A stretch of DNA of 64,000 nucleotides from Candidatus Phytoplasma meliae (GCF_016876135.2 NZ_JACAOD020000006.1:4210-68209); one strand, 5' to 3'; numbered from the stretch's first letter, positions 53,415-63,825 are shown. Numbers and translations: made by a program. Notes: generated from the letters alone by a model not told the origin.

Positions 53415-54137
53415 TCAACGTTTATCTAATTTTAAAGCGATAAAATGGGTGATTAATTGAACTATTTGAGTTAAAATAAACATTATTAATAAAACTGTTA
53501 AAATTAAATCTAAATTATTAAAACCATGGATTTCGCGTACAAACAGTTCTCCTAAATATCCACGAGAAATAGCTAATTGACCAAGTCCCATATGACCTAT
53601 AATCCCTAAAACAGAAGAGTAGGCTAAGGAGGTGACAAAAAGGGAAGCCACTTTCAAGATAATATCAGAACGAGCTTCTTTTAATACGAAAAAAAAGATA
53701 AATTGCAATTTAGAAGCGCCTAAGCTATCTGATGTTTGATACAATTCTTGATTAACAGTCATAAAAATTTGTTCACAATGACGAGCAAAAAGAGGAGTTA
53801 AAATTAAAGTTAATGAAAGTAAGCTAACTTTAAAACCATAAGACCAACTATTGCCTAACAAAGGACGCCACAAAAATTCAATAAATAAAACAATTAATAG
53901 AATAAAAGGAGTAGCAATTAAAAGATTAATGATAGTATTGATGATTAAATATTTTTTATGATAATTTTGTATTTTACATAAATATAAGTAAATTCCTAAA
54001 GCAAGACCTATTAAAAAAGATAGTAAGGTTGAGCAAATTGTAATTTTAAGAGTTTCGCCTAAAGCTTGCCAAAATAAATATTTATTGGATTCTTGATAAA
54101 ACAAGACTTTTCCAAGAATGGTGAAAAAGGAGGGCAT
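53415..54137 (-). CDS. metI: D-methionine-type ABC transporter permease
   Basis: 240 residues with five to six membrane helices (ITICSTLLSFLIGLALGIYLYL, ATPFILLIVLFI and others) and the EAA loop SDSLGASKLQFIFFFVLKEA, then ASLFVTSLAYSSVLGIIGHMGLG. The MetI family imports methionine or methionine-containing peptides with MetN and MetQ. Starts three bases after metQ; TTAGGA is its ribosome-binding site. A substrate other than methionine is possible. Confidence 0.85.
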   Translation of the reverse strand: MPSFFTILGKVLFYQESNKYLFWQALGETLKITICSTLLSFLIGLALGIYLYLCKIQNYHKKYLIINTIINLLIATPFILLIVLFIEFLWRPLLGNSWSYGFKVSLLSLTLILTPLFARHCEQIFMTVNQELYQTSDSLGASKLQFIFFFVLKEARSDIILKVASLFVTSLAYSSVLGIIGHMGLGQLAISRGYLGELFVREIHGFNNLDLILTVLLIMFILTQIVQLITHFIALKLDKR

Positions 54138-54139
54138 TT

Positions 54140-55195
54140 TTAAGCATTCCTAATAGCAGAAGTAGTTTTACCTAAATATGTAGCTTTAATGTTAGCACTT
54201 AATGAATCAATATCTTGGCTTGGAATCATATAATAATTAGCTTCTTTAAAAATATCAGTTTGAGCTTGTTTAATAATCATATCTTGTTTTAAAACATCTT
54301 GTAAAATTTTAATTTCTTGAGAAGTTTCGTTATCTTTACGAGCCACTAAAGAAATAGTATAAGAGTAAATAGGATCTTTTAAATCAGTTGGTTTTTGAAG
54401 AGTTGCTATGCTTTGAACAAGATTGCTTAAATTACCCATAAGAGTAGGATATTGTAGGCATAAATGATAATTACCATTTTTAAATTGAGAGGAGATTTCC
54501 ATTAATTCAGCAGTTTCATATTCAATTTCAGGAAAACCCGGCGCACTTTCAAATAAGGAAGGATATAATTCAAAGGATTGTTGCAATGTTAATGCTTGCT
54601 TTGAATCCTTTTTTTTAATAATCCCTAATTGTTCTAAGACACAAAGAGATAATGATTTTTGAAAGTTATCACTAGATATTAAAATTTTTAATTTTTCATG
54701 AGGATGTGTTTGTTTAAAGGTTTTTAAATCAGATACATTGGTAAAACCTTGATCTTTTAAAGCAAAAAGTCCAAATTTAGCTAAATAAGTAGCTTGAATA
54801 AAAGTTAATTGATTAGGAGTGTCAACTAATTTTAATTTACTATTTGCAATATTTAAATGATGAATGTGAGCATCTAGTTTAGCATTTACTTCTTTATTGG
54901 CTAGCAAAGAATCAGTTTGAAAAAAAGAATCTCCAGGTAAATATAAAACTTCTAAAGTAATATTATGATATTCTTTTAAACGTTTTTGTACGCTACCTTC
55001 TAAAAAAGCTCTCACATTAGGCAATGCAGTGGCTACTTTTATTTTAGGAGAAAAAGATAAAGGATGGGTTTGAGGGGGATCAAGGCGCCATAAAAAATAA
55101 ACTAAAAGAAGGTTTAATAACAAAGAGATGATTAAGACAACAGGCAAGATATTTTTTTTAAGTTTTTGTAAAAGGGGAATAAAAAAAGTAAACAT
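54140..55195 (-). CDS. metQ: NlpA/MetQ-type substrate-binding protein, TM-anchored
   Basis: 351 residues. An N-terminal hydrophobic segment (about 15-36, ILPVVLIISLLLNLLLVYFL) lacks a lipobox Cys, so the protein would be held by a TM anchor. KIKVATALPNVRAFLEGSV and the later SLVARKDNETSQEIKILQDVLKQD match the NlpA lipoprotein fold, which binds methionine in relatives; the KVG...PH start of MetQ is modified here. No ribosome-binding site is obvious before the ATG at 55195. Middle gene of metNQI. Confidence 0.8.
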   Translation of the reverse strand: MFTFFIPLLQKLKKNILPVVLIISLLLNLLLVYFLWRLDPPQTHPLSFSPKIKVATALPNVRAFLEGSVQKRLKEYHNITLEVLYLPGDSFFQTDSLLANKEVNAKLDAHIHHLNIANSKLKLVDTPNQLTFIQATYLAKFGLFALKDQGFTNVSDLKTFKQTHPHEKLKILISSDNFQKSLSLCVLEQLGIIKKKDSKQALTLQQSFELYPSLFESAPGFPEIEYETAELMEISSQFKNGNYHLCLQYPTLMGNLSNLVQSIATLQKPTDLKDPIYSYTISLVARKDNETSQEIKILQDVLKQDMIIKQAQTDIFKEANYYMIPSQDIDSLSANIKATYLGKTTSAIRNA

Positions 55196-55250
55196 ATCAA
55201 ATAAAAAGTCATTTCTAAAATAATTTATTTAAGGAATCAACAAACAAAAC

Positions 55251-55952
55251 TCATCTCATATTAAAAATATTTTGATAAGAAATTGCTTGAAAGTTCAAAG
55301 AAGGTGTTTGCCCAATAATTTGTTTTAATTCTCCTTGTTCTAAAATAGCTACTCGATGACATAAGGTTTTAATGGAGGCAACATTATGAGATATTAACAC
55401 AATAGTTGTTTTAAATTGATTATTAATTTGGTATAGTAATTTTAATATCTCTTGACTAGTAATTTCATCAAGAGCAAAAGTAGGTTCATCACAAAAGACA
55501 ATCTTGGGACGATAAACTAAAGCTCTGGCGATTGCAACCCGTTGTTGCTGTCCGCCAGATAAAGTTTTAGGATAAGAGGTAGCAAAAGAGGATAAACCGA
55601 CAAATGTTAACATTTGATTAACTTTATATTTAATATCATCTTTGGTAACATTTCTAATTTTTAAAGGTAAAGCAATATTATCAAATACATTTAAATTATT
55701 CAAAAGATTAAAATTTTGAAAAATCATAGCACTTTCAAGATGATTAAAACTTTTATTAATTGTTTGATCAAGGTTTTCATCTGGTAGTAAAAAACCATTA
55801 ATAATTTTTAATAAAGTAGTTTTACCAGAACCAGATGAACCGACCAAACCAAAAATTTCTCCTTTAGCAATTGATAAAGTAATATTTTTTAATACTGGAA
55901 TAGGGTTTTGATTAACTATAAAAGTTTTGAAAAGATTATTAATCTTAATCAT
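55251..55952 (-). CDS. metN: ABC transporter ATP-binding protein of the metNQI operon
   Basis: 233 residues: Walker A GLVGSGSGKTTLLKI form (GLVGSSGSGKTTLLK near residue 35), Q-loop IFQNFNLL, signature LSGGQQQRVAIARAL, Walker B IVFCDEPTFALD, and switch His in LISHN. It lacks the C-terminal NIL/ACT regulatory domain found in E. coli MetN (343 residues), so methionine trans-inhibition would not apply. First of the three genes; AAGGAA precedes the ATG. Confidence 0.88.
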   Translation of the reverse strand: MIKINNLFKTFIVNQNPIPVLKNITLSIAKGEIFGLVGSSGSGKTTLLKIINGFLLPDENLDQTINKSFNHLESAMIFQNFNLLNNLNVFDNIALPLKIRNVTKDDIKYKVNQMLTFVGLSSFATSYPKTLSGGQQQRVAIARALVYRPKIVFCDEPTFALDEITSQEILKLLYQINNQFKTTIVLISHNVASIKTLCHRVAILEQGELKQIIGQTPSLNFQAISYQNIFNMR

Positions 55953-55993
55953 ATAGGTTATTTCCTTAATTGCTTCAATTGTTTTTTATATGT

Positions 55994-56905
55994 TTAACAG
56001 TTATTTTCTAAATTAGCAATTAATTGTTCGAAATTAAAAGGTAAGGGGGCTTTGAAAACCATTTTTTGATGAGTAATAGGATGTTGCATAATTATTTTTT
56101 GAGCATGTAAAAACTGACCTAAATCAGTATTATAACTTTGCGAACCATAAAGTTGATCCCCTACAATAGGATGTTTTAAGTATGCAAAATGAGCTCTTAA
56201 TTGATGCGTTCTTCCTGTTTCTAAAAGACATTCCATCAAAGAATAAGCATGAAATCGTTTTAAAGTCGTAAAATGAGTAATAGCTTTTTTACCTTGTGCT
56301 AAAACTGTCATTTTTAAACGATGATGAGGATGCCTTGAAATAGGTAAATCAATAGTTCCTCGATCTTCTAAAAAACCTTCAATTAAAGCTTGATAAATCT
56401 TTTTAATAGTGCGATTTTTAAAAGCTTGTTGTAATTTTTGACTAACATCATTATTTTTAGCTATTAACATTAAACCAGTAGTATTTTTATCTAACCGATG
56501 AACAATTCCTGGTCTTAGGGTATCCAAACAACTTAAAGTTTTAATTTGATACAATAATCCATTTACTAAAGTTAATCCTTGAAAACTTAAAGAAGGATGA
56601 ACCACTAAATTAGCGGGTTTATTAATGACAGCCAAATAAGGATCTTCATAAATAATCTCTAAATTAAGATTATAAGGTTGTTGAATTTTAGGAATTGGGG
56701 GAGACTCTAAAACATCAATTGTAACTATATCATTTTGTTTAAGTAAATAACTTTTTTTAGAAGGGTTATCGTTAACTAAAACATGCTTAGATAAAATCAA
56801 TTGTTGACATTTGCTTTTATTAAAAGTTGTTTTTAGGGTTAAAAAATGATCTAAACGTTGTAGTGATTCGTTTTGAGAAATTATAAAATCTTGTTTTAGA
56901 ATCAT
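55994..56905 (-). CDS. rluD: Ribosomal large-subunit pseudouridine synthase D type
   Basis: Isomerises uridines in 23S rRNA helix 69 (assignment by similarity). 303 residues: N-terminal S4 domain (LDHFLTLKTTFNKSKCQQLI), catalytic PGIVHRLDKNTTGLMLIAK with the Asp near residue 138, ETGRTHQLRAHFAYLKHPIVGD at the C-terminus. RluA/B-type relatives share the fold, but S4 plus length favours RluD. AAAGG before the ATG. Confidence 0.93.
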   Translation of the reverse strand: MILKQDFIISQNESLQRLDHFLTLKTTFNKSKCQQLILSKHVLVNDNPSKKSYLLKQNDIVTIDVLESPPIPKIQQPYNLNLEIIYEDPYLAVINKPANLVVHPSLSFQGLTLVNGLLYQIKTLSCLDTLRPGIVHRLDKNTTGLMLIAKNNDVSQKLQQAFKNRTIKKIYQALIEGFLEDRGTIDLPISRHPHHRLKMTVLAQGKKAITHFTTLKRFHAYSLMECLLETGRTHQLRAHFAYLKHPIVGDQLYGSQSYNTDLGQFLHAQKIIMQHPITHQKMVFKAPLPFNFEQLIANLENNC

Positions 56906-56953
56906 ATCAAAGACCTTTTGGAATCAAAATAAGATGCATAGTTGAAGCTATAA

Positions 56954-58924
56954 TTATTCTTGATTATTTTGTTCATGATTGGGAGTTAGAGCAGAGGTGT
57001 TATCAATTTCTGAATTTTCTACTTTAACAACATCAACTTCTAAAACATTACCTTGATCATTTTGTTTTGGAGCATCTTTGAAAGCTTCTAATTCTTTTTC
57101 TTTTTCCCACCAACTAATTTTACCAGTTGCAACAATTTCATCAATATCTTTTTTAGTAAGAGTTTCAATTTCAAGTAAATATTGAGCAATAGTGGTTAAT
57201 AAATCTTTATTATCTTCAATAATCTTTTTAGCTTGTTGAAAACAATTAACAATAATTTTTTGAATTTGTTGGTCTATTTCTAACCCTTTAGGATCAGAAA
57301 AGTCATTTTGAAAATCATTACCTGAATATTGTACTGGTCCTAAATCACTCATACCATATTTAGTAACCATTAATTTAGCTATTTGAGTAGCGTGTTTAAA
57401 GTCATTAAAAGAACCACTAGAAACATCATCAAACATTAATTCTTCAGCCACCCTACCACCTAAAAAAGAAGTAATTTGGGCTAAAAGAGTTTTTTTAGAT
57501 GAAAAGAAAGTTTCTTCTAAAGGCAACATCAAGTTATAACCACCAGCATTTCCACGAGGAATAATAGTAATTTTTTGAACTATTTGAGCAAAAGGCATTT
57601 TAATACCAATAACAGCATGTCCTGCTTCATGATAGGCTACCATACGTTTTTCTTTATCAATATATTTACGTGATTTTTTAGCAGGACCCATTAATACTCT
57701 ATCTAAAGCTTCACTAATATCTTTTTTATTAATGAAAGAAGCGTTTCTACGAGTAGCTAATAAAGCTGCTTCATTTAAAGTTCCTTCTAATTGAGCACCA
57801 CTAAAACCAGGAGTTTGTTTGGCTAACTCTTCTAAACTAATTTCAGGAGCTAACTTTTTATTACTAGCGTGTAATTTTAAAATAGCTTCACGATCTTTCA
57901 CATTAGGTAAGGCAATATTAAAATGACGATCAAATCTTCCTGGTCTTAAAATAGCTGCATCAAGGGCTTCTGGTTGGTTAGTAGCAGCAATAACGATAAC
58001 ACCTGCTTTTTGGTTAAAGCCGTCCATTTCGACTAAAAGCTGATTTAAGGTTTGTTCTGAACCACCGCCACTAGTCATGACAGCTCCTCTTTTGCGAGCA
58101 ATTGCTTCAATTTCATCAATAAAGACAATACACGGAGCTGCAAGTTGAGCTTCTTTAAAAAGATCTCTTACTCGTGATGCTCCTAAACCAACATATACTT
58201 CATCAAAATCAGAACCAGAAGAGGCAAAGAAAGGAACTCCTGCTTCTCCTGCTACTGCTTTGGCCAGTAAGGTTTTCCCTGTTCCAGGAGGTCCATATAA
58301 CAATACTCCTTTAGGGATTCTTGCGCCCATAGCGGTATATTTACGAGGATTTTTTAGAAAATCAATTAATTCTGACATTTCTTCTTTTTCTTCATCAGCG
58401 CCTGCAACATCTTTGAAAGTAAATCTTTTTTGATTAAGGACAACTCTGCGCTTTTTACCACCTTTTTTATCCATAATCTCATTACCAAACTGTTCAATCA
58501 CATCAGAAAAGAGAAGATAAAAACAATAAATAATAATAATTTTTAAGCAAAACCAAGCAACATTGATAACAGGAGCATAACCCCAAAAAGGTTCGACACT
58601 TGTAGAAGTGATTGGAAAATCATAAGAAGTCTGAGAGTTCCCCTCTTTATCAAATAAAATACCCATAGGAACATAAGAATAATCAATTTTTTTATTATCT
58701 TTTTTAACAACTGTTATATCCATAAAGGTAGATGCAGGATGAGGGGCATAAGTTATCTTTTGAACTTGACCGCTTTTTAATAATTCTTGCAATCCTTTAA
58801 TTCCTTTATCATCACTTTCTTTTTTAGTAAAAAAACAATAACCAAAAGTAACAATTATTGCAGCTAAGGCAACATATAAAACATAGATATTAAATTTTTT
58901 AAAAATTTTATCTAAAAAAGCCAT
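56954..58924 (-). CDS. ftsH: ATP-dependent zinc metalloprotease FtsH
   Basis: Membrane AAA+ protease that degrades misassembled membrane and some soluble proteins. 656 residues: two N-terminal membrane segments (about 10-30 and 115-135), Walker [19 protein letters not shown], Walker [18 protein letters not shown] and the zinc site HEAGHAVIG, then a Glu ligand region ([10 protein letters not shown]). The polar tail is Asn/Glu-rich. AAGGAAGG is seven bases before the ATG at 58924; an ATG six codons upstream overlaps this site. In 'Ca. P. mali', ftsH copies have been linked to strain virulence; only one is here. Confidence 0.97.
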   Translation of the reverse strand: MAFLDKIFKKFNIYVLYVALAAIIVTFGYCFFTKKESDDKGIKGLQELLKSGQVQKITYAPHPASTFMDITVVKKDNKKIDYSYVPMGILFDKEGNSQTSYDFPITSTSVEPFWGYAPVINVAWFCLKIIIIYCFYLLFSDVIEQFGNEIMDKKGGKKRRVVLNQKRFTFKDVAGADEEKEEMSELIDFLKNPRKYTAMGARIPKGVLLYGPPGTGKTLLAKAVAGEAGVPFFASSGSDFDEVYVGLGASRVRDLFKEAQLAAPCIVFIDEIEAIARKRGAVMTSGGGSEQTLNQLLVEMDGFNQKAGVIVIAATNQPEALDAAILRPGRFDRHFNIALPNVKDREAILKLHASNKKLAPEISLEELAKQTPGFSGAQLEGTLNEAALLATRRNASFINKKDISEALDRVLMGPAKKSRKYIDKEKRMVAYHEAGHAVIGIKMPFAQIVQKITIIPRGNAGGYNLMLPLEETFFSSKKTLLAQITSFLGGRVAEELMFDDVSSGSFNDFKHATQIAKLMVTKYGMSDLGPVQYSGNDFQNDFSDPKGLEIDQQIQKIIVNCFQQAKKIIEDNKDLLTTIAQYLLEIETLTKKDIDEIVATGKISWWEKEKELEAFKDAPKQNDQGNVLEVDVVKVENSEIDNTSALTPNHEQNNQE

Positions 58925-58978
58925 AAAAACACCTTCCTTCATCTAAATTGATAAATTATCAATTTTATATAAATATTA

Positions 58979-60334
58979 TTAAATATCGTCTTTTAAAGCT
59001 AAATAAAGACATTTATTAGTTCCTAGAACTTGATTAATATATAAATTAGGGATCCATAAAATATTATTAGAAGCATCAACTACTAACCACAAATTGTTTC
59101 TTTGTAACAACGATATTTTGCGATTAATCAAAAAAGTTTTTAATTTTTGAGTACCAAAAGGAAATTTTAATATGTCACCGTTTTTTTTATGACGAATAGT
59201 TAAAGGGAGTATAATATGGTGACTATCATAACTAATAGGTTGTATCTTGGAAGAAAAGAAAGCAACAGCAGCGGAGCAAGAGGAAGCGGCAAGTAAAGGG
59301 GGTTTCAAGTTGTTGTTTGTTTTCATACCTAAGTTGTTGCAAGTCATTAATCCAAACCAAAAATAACTTTTAACCAAGTAAAATCCTAAATGAAGACACC
59401 AAGATAAATTAGGTTTAAGGGGGTTATTTAATCCTTTAACTATGCTTTTAATTAAACCAAAATTTTTATTAAGATTAGCTTGTTCTAATAAAAAAAGAAT
59501 AATATCTTGTTGAATAACTATATCAAGCAGTAAAAAAGATTTAAGATCAAACAAAGGTGGGTTGGCGCTGTTGGATTTAGTTTGGGTTTGAATGGTTTTG
59601 TTTGAAGGTAACAACACATAACTACTTTGTTGCCCTTGTTGTCTGTGATCTAATTGTTGTTCTTTAATAAAGGCAAGAGTAGTTTTTCTAATAAAATGAT
59701 GTGTTTCTAAAAGTTGACAAGAAAAACGTTTCACATTAGCCAAAAAAGCAGTCTTTTCTTGTAAATAAGGGATAACACGATGCCTGATATAATTTCTTTG
59801 ATAAATAGTTTCTTGATTAGTTTTATCTTCTAAAAAAGGGACTTGATAAGTTTTAGCATAAGCCATAATTTCTTTTTTAGTTGTATATAAAAAAGGTTTT
59901 AAAAAAACAAACTTATTAATGAATAGTTGTGGTTGCATTCCACTATAACCTAACAAAGTACTACCACGACCCAATTTCATTAAAATAGTTTCGGCTAAAT
60001 CATCTAAATGATGTGCTGTTATAATTTTGGAAGTATGATACAAACATGCTATTTGTTGTAATTTAGCTTGTCTTAATAAACGTGCTTTATTTTGAAAATC
60101 TGCTTTAGTTAGGTGAAGTTTAAAATAATGAAAGGGGATATTGTGATTTATACAATAACTTTGTACTAACCGTTTGTCTTCTAAAGCTTCTGGGCGCATT
60201 AAATGATTAAAATGAACTACCTTTAAAGTAATATTTTGTGACCGCAAAAAATCTAATAAAACCATCGAATCAACCCCGCCTGAAACAGCGATAATATAAG
60301 TTGCTTGAAGATCTAATTTTGAAGATAGTTTCAT
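58979..60334 (-). CDS. tilS: tRNA(Ile)-lysidine synthase
   Basis: Converts C34 of tRNA-Ile(CAU) to lysidine so that it reads AUA, an essential codon in an AT-rich genome. 451 residues: N-type ATP pyrophosphatase P-loop IIAVSGGVDSMVLLDFL near residues 14-30, then TAHHLDDLAETILM, KPFL, and YQRNYIRHRVIPYL; a C-terminal TilS domain (LPLTIRHKKNGDILKF) is present. Near ftsH as in Bacillus (tilS-hpt-ftsH), here without hpt. Confidence 0.95.
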   Translation of the reverse strand: MKLSSKLDLQATYIIAVSGGVDSMVLLDFLRSQNITLKVVHFNHLMRPEALEDKRLVQSYCINHNIPFHYFKLHLTKADFQNKARLLRQAKLQQIACLYHTSKIITAHHLDDLAETILMKLGRGSTLLGYSGMQPQLFINKFVFLKPFLYTTKKEIMAYAKTYQVPFLEDKTNQETIYQRNYIRHRVIPYLQEKTAFLANVKRFSCQLLETHHFIRKTTLAFIKEQQLDHRQQGQQSSYVLLPSNKTIQTQTKSNSANPPLFDLKSFLLLDIVIQQDIILFLLEQANLNKNFGLIKSIVKGLNNPLKPNLSWCLHLGFYLVKSYFWFGLMTCNNLGMKTNNNLKPPLLAASSCSAAVAFFSSKIQPISYDSHHIILPLTIRHKKNGDILKFPFGTQKLKTFLINRKISLLQRNNLWLVVDASNNILWIPNLYINQVLGTNKCLYLALKDDI

Positions 60335-60365
60335 ATTAACTAATTAAAGCCTCTCTAACCCCTGT

Positions 60366-60409
60366 TATCTAAATATTATCTAAATATTATCTAAATATTA
60401 TCTAAATAT
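60366..60409. repeat. Four perfect tandem copies of an 11-base unit
   Basis: TATCTAAATAT repeated four times, between the aspS stop and the tilS start. An in vivo length-variable tract is likely; the unit is not a multiple of three but lies outside coding sequence. Confidence 0.95.
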
Positions 60410-60418
60410 GATTAATAT

Positions 60419-62143
60419 TTAAATTTTAATTTTTAAAGTCTTTAATTGTTCATCATCCACTAAACTAGGGGCTTCTAACATTAAATCTTTCGCATTTTGT
60501 GTTTTGGGGAAAGCAATTACATCACGAATATTATTAGTTTTAGTAAATAACATCACCAAACGATCAAGTCCTAAAGCCAATCCACCATGAGGCGGAGTCC
60601 CATATTTTAAAGCCTCCATGAAAAAACCAAAACGTTTTGTTACTTCTTTTTGATCAAAACCTAAAAGTTTAAAAATAATCGCTTGAGTTTGAGGATTATT
60701 AATTCTTAAAGAACCGCCTCCCACCTCATAACCATTCCATACTAAATCATAAGCCATGGCTAAAGCTTGATGAGGTTCTTCTTGTAATACTTGAAGGTCA
60801 CAAGGAGCAGTAAAAGGATGATGTAGCGAATAAAGTCTATCGCTATTAAGGTTAGATGGGTTTGGTTCATGAGATTCAAATAAAGGGAAATCAACGATCC
60901 ACAATAAAGCTTCTTTTTGATAATCAATTAAAGCTAAATCAAGAGCCAATTTATTTCTAAAAATACCTAACGCTGGCTGAATTTTTTCTTTTTTGCCAGA
61001 AACTAAAAAACAGGTTTCTTCATTATTTAAAAAAGAATCATCCTTAATAAATTGAGATATTCCACCTATAATTTTATCATTTTTTTTATTAAAAGTGAAT
61101 AATTTCAAACCAAAATCACGATCAAAAAAAAGTTGATATTCGCTTATTTTACGTCTTGTTAACAAAGGACTAGTAGCCACTTTAAACCCTTTAACCAAAG
61201 TATTACCAAAAAGCTTATTATTCCAAGCATCTTTGGTAAAAAAAAGGTTAAAGTTATCGATTTTCAAAGGATTTCTAAGATCCGGCTTATCAGTTCCATA
61301 AAGCTCTAAAGCTTTTTGATAAGTTAATTTCATAAAAGGAGAAGGTAATTTTTGATGCCAAATGTGATCAAATAAATTAACTATAATTTCTTCTGTTAAC
61401 TCCATAATCTCTTCTTGGGAACAGAAAGATAATTCAAGATCAATTTGAGTAAATTCAGGTTGACGATCAGCCCTTAAATCCTCATCACGGAAACAACGAG
61501 CTACTTGAAAATATTTTTCAAAACCACCAATCATATACAGTTGTTTAAACAGTTGTGGTGATTGTGGTAAAGCATAAAAATTACCAGGATAAATACGAGA
61601 AGGTACTAAATAATCTCTTGCTCCTTCAGGAGTTGATTTGGATAAAATAGGGGTTTCTAATTCGAAAAAATCATTTTTTAAAAGAGTTTGACGAATACTT
61701 TGAGTAATATGATGTTTTTGAATTAAAAAATGTTTTACTTCCGGATTGCGTAAATCTAAATAACGATATTTTAATCTTGTTTCTTCCAAGCTAGTTTGAC
61801 TTTGAAAAACATTTAAAGGAAGGATTTGGGCTTCATTTAAAATATCACAAGCTGAAACTAACACTTCAATCTCACCTGTTAACATATTAGGGTTTTTATT
61901 GCTTCTTTCAACTACTAAACCTTTAATTTCAATAACAGTTTCCAATTTAAGATTTAACATTTGATCATATTGAGGATGTTCATTTTTAACTAATAATTGC
62001 ACTACCCCAGAAACATCACGTAAATCTAAAAAAAGAGTTTTCCCCAAATTTCTTTTACGAAAAATCCAACCTTTTAAAAAGACCTGTTCGCCAATATGAT
62101 GACTATTTAATTGATTATTTTGATGACTATATTTACTTTTCAT
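60419..62143 (-). CDS. aspS: Aspartyl-tRNA synthetase
   Basis: Class II synthetase. 574 residues: N-terminal OB anticodon domain (VFLKGWIFRKRNLGKTLFLDLRD), motif 2 region RCFRDEDLRADRQPEFTQIDLE, bacterial GAD insertion, YEVGGGSLRI and motif 3 GLALGLDRLVML. The start overlaps the end of hisS by 11 bases, and AAGGAG lies within hisS, so the pair is translationally coupled. Confidence 0.97.
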   Translation of the reverse strand: MKSKYSHQNNQLNSHHIGEQVFLKGWIFRKRNLGKTLFLDLRDVSGVVQLLVKNEHPQYDQMLNLKLETVIEIKGLVVERSNKNPNMLTGEIEVLVSACDILNEAQILPLNVFQSQTSLEETRLKYRYLDLRNPEVKHFLIQKHHITQSIRQTLLKNDFFELETPILSKSTPEGARDYLVPSRIYPGNFYALPQSPQLFKQLYMIGGFEKYFQVARCFRDEDLRADRQPEFTQIDLELSFCSQEEIMELTEEIIVNLFDHIWHQKLPSPFMKLTYQKALELYGTDKPDLRNPLKIDNFNLFFTKDAWNNKLFGNTLVKGFKVATSPLLTRRKISEYQLFFDRDFGLKLFTFNKKNDKIIGGISQFIKDDSFLNNEETCFLVSGKKEKIQPALGIFRNKLALDLALIDYQKEALLWIVDFPLFESHEPNPSNLNSDRLYSLHHPFTAPCDLQVLQEEPHQALAMAYDLVWNGYEVGGGSLRINNPQTQAIIFKLLGFDQKEVTKRFGFFMEALKYGTPPHGGLALGLDRLVMLFTKTNNIRDVIAFPKTQNAKDLMLEAPSLVDDEQLKTLKIKI

Positions 62144-63425
62144 TTATTTTAATTATTCTCCTTGCTTTGTTGCTTGATTGTTTTAAATAAAGAATCATAT
62201 CTTTTTGAAGGATAGTTGCTTGCTTTTTAGTAACAGTGTTTTTAATAGTAATCTGCCCATTTACAAATTCTTGTTCTCCTAAAATAAGAAGATAACGTGG
62301 ATTGGTTTTAAAAGCTTGTTTTAAAGCTTTAGCAAAGGGAAGAAAAACATAATTAAAAGTAGTTTTAAACCCTTGATGACGTAAAGTTTGAACTAAAGCA
62401 AAAGCTTGGTCAAAAAAACAAGGATCTAAGGATAACAAAAAGATATCCAAAACAAAGCATTGATCTGGTTGACAAAAAGATGTTTGAGTTAAAGCTAACA
62501 TAATTCTCTCCATCCCCAAAGCAAATCCTATGCCTGGAGTTTGATCGCCACCAAAATTAGATACTAAATGATCATAACAACCGCCACCGCCTAAAACCTC
62601 TTGATGATCGTTATTGACAACTACTATTTCAAAAACCGTATGAGTATAATAATCCAATCCTCTTACTAAATCATGACAAATGTCAAAATTAACTTGACTT
62701 GCTTTCAAACCATCAAGTACTTTTAAAAACCTCTGGTTAGCTTCTTTAGTAAGATAATTAAACATTTTAGGAGCCTCTTTTAAAAAAGGTTGACAGTAAC
62801 AAACTTTACAATCCCAAATTCGTAAAATATTTTTATGCATTCTTTCCTGACACAAAGAACATAAATGATGATGCTTGTTTTGTAAATAATTTTTAAAAAC
62901 TTGAAGATAATGATGATAACTACTTTGATCTCCTAAAGAATTAATGTTAACTTTAAGATTCTTAATCCCTAAAGATTTAAGAGTTTCATAAGCTAAAGTA
63001 ACCACTTCTATATCTAAAAAAGGAGAACTTAAACCTAACATTTCTACTCCCATTTGATGAAATTGTCGGTAACGCCCTTTTTGAGGTCTTTCATAACGAA
63101 AACAAGGACCATAATAAAAAAACTTATATAATTGTGATGTTTTATCTAATTTATTTTCCACATAACTACGGACTATTCCAGCAGTTCCTTCTGGCCTTAA
63201 GGTTAACCAACGCTTTTTTTTATCAAGAAAAGAATAAGTTTCTTTAGAAACCATTTCTGAATGTTGGGCAGCACGTTCAAAAACACCTTGATATTCAATA
63301 ATAGGAGTTCTTATTTCTTGCAAATGATATTTGGCAAAAAGATGACGGATATGAGTTTCTACTTTTTGCCAACATCTTATTTGTTCTGGTAATAAATCAG
63401 CAGTACCTTTAATTTTACGAAACAT
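62133..63425 (-). CDS. hisS: Histidyl-tRNA synthetase
   Basis: Class II synthetase. 430 residues: KIKGTADLLPEQIRCW, LRPEGTAGIVRSYVEN, GRYRQFHQMGVEMLG, a Cys-rich insertion (CSLCQERMHKNILRIWDCKVC), GLDYYTHTVFEIV with the His-A signature and GIGFALGMERIML, then the anticodon domain. AAGGAA precedes the ATG at 63425. hisS-aspS is a common Firmicute pair. Confidence 0.97.
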   Translation of the reverse strand: MFRKIKGTADLLPEQIRCWQKVETHIRHLFAKYHLQEIRTPIIEYQGVFERAAQHSEMVSKETYSFLDKKKRWLTLRPEGTAGIVRSYVENKLDKTSQLYKFFYYGPCFRYERPQKGRYRQFHQMGVEMLGLSSPFLDIEVVTLAYETLKSLGIKNLKVNINSLGDQSSYHHYLQVFKNYLQNKHHHLCSLCQERMHKNILRIWDCKVCYCQPFLKEAPKMFNYLTKEANQRFLKVLDGLKASQVNFDICHDLVRGLDYYTHTVFEIVVVNNDHQEVLGGGGCYDHLVSNFGGDQTPGIGFALGMERIMLALTQTSFCQPDQCFVLDIFLLSLDPCFFDQAFALVQTLRHQGFKTTFNYVFLPFAKALKQAFKTNPRYLLILGEQEFVNGQITIKNTVTKKQATILQKDMILYLKQSSNKARRIIKINEK

Positions 63426-63632
63426 ATTTGCCTTTCCTTATTTTCTTTATTATTTCATTAAAATAATATAATTTTTTTCAATTAACAATTATTACTTTGA
63501 TTATCTTTTAAACAATCTTACTTATTATTATATCAAAACTGATTCAATAAAACCTTTAAATGATGCAAATAGGTAATTGTATTTAATATAACTAATTAAT
63601 TTTAAGATAATTATCAATAATAAAAAAGATAA

Positions 63633-63714
63633 ATACTAATTTTGAGTATAAAATTTGTTTTTTTTTCGTGTATAATTGTAATTAATGGTTGTCCTTTATT
63701 AAAAGAGCAACCAT
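63633..63714 (+). repeat. Tandem promoter/leader unit, copy A
   Basis: Starts ATACTAATTTTGAGTATAAA, has TTGTTT and TATAAT (63671-63676) separated by only ten bases, then hairpin ATGGTTG (63685-63691)/CAACCAT (63708-63714). Confidence 0.85.
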
Positions 63715-63733
63715 TCTCAAAAAAACAAAAATA

Positions 63734-63825
63734 AATATTAATTTTGAGCATAAAAGTTGTTTTTTTGTTCTTTTTCGTGTATAATCATAGTTAATGGTTG
63801 TTGTTTTCGTTGAAGGAGCAATCAT
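63734..63825 (+). repeat. Tandem promoter/leader unit, copy B
   Basis: Same layout as copy A with extra T-rich bases: ATTAATTTTGAGCATAAAAG, TTGTTT, TATAAT (63780-63785), hairpin ATGGTTG (63794-63800)/CAATCAT (63819-63825), one G-U pair. Confidence 0.85.
63757..63785 (+). promoter_or_regulatory. Likely promoter of the right-edge exported-protein gene
   Basis: TTGTTT (63757-63762), 17-base T-rich spacer, TATAAT (63780-63785). Leader of about 73 bases contains the copy B hairpin and AAGGAG. Confidence 0.7.

Noticed and set aside
60366..60409. Possible CRISPR array from the regular 11-base repeats
   Set aside because: Units are directly adjacent with no spacers, too short and A/T-only; a simple tandem repeat.
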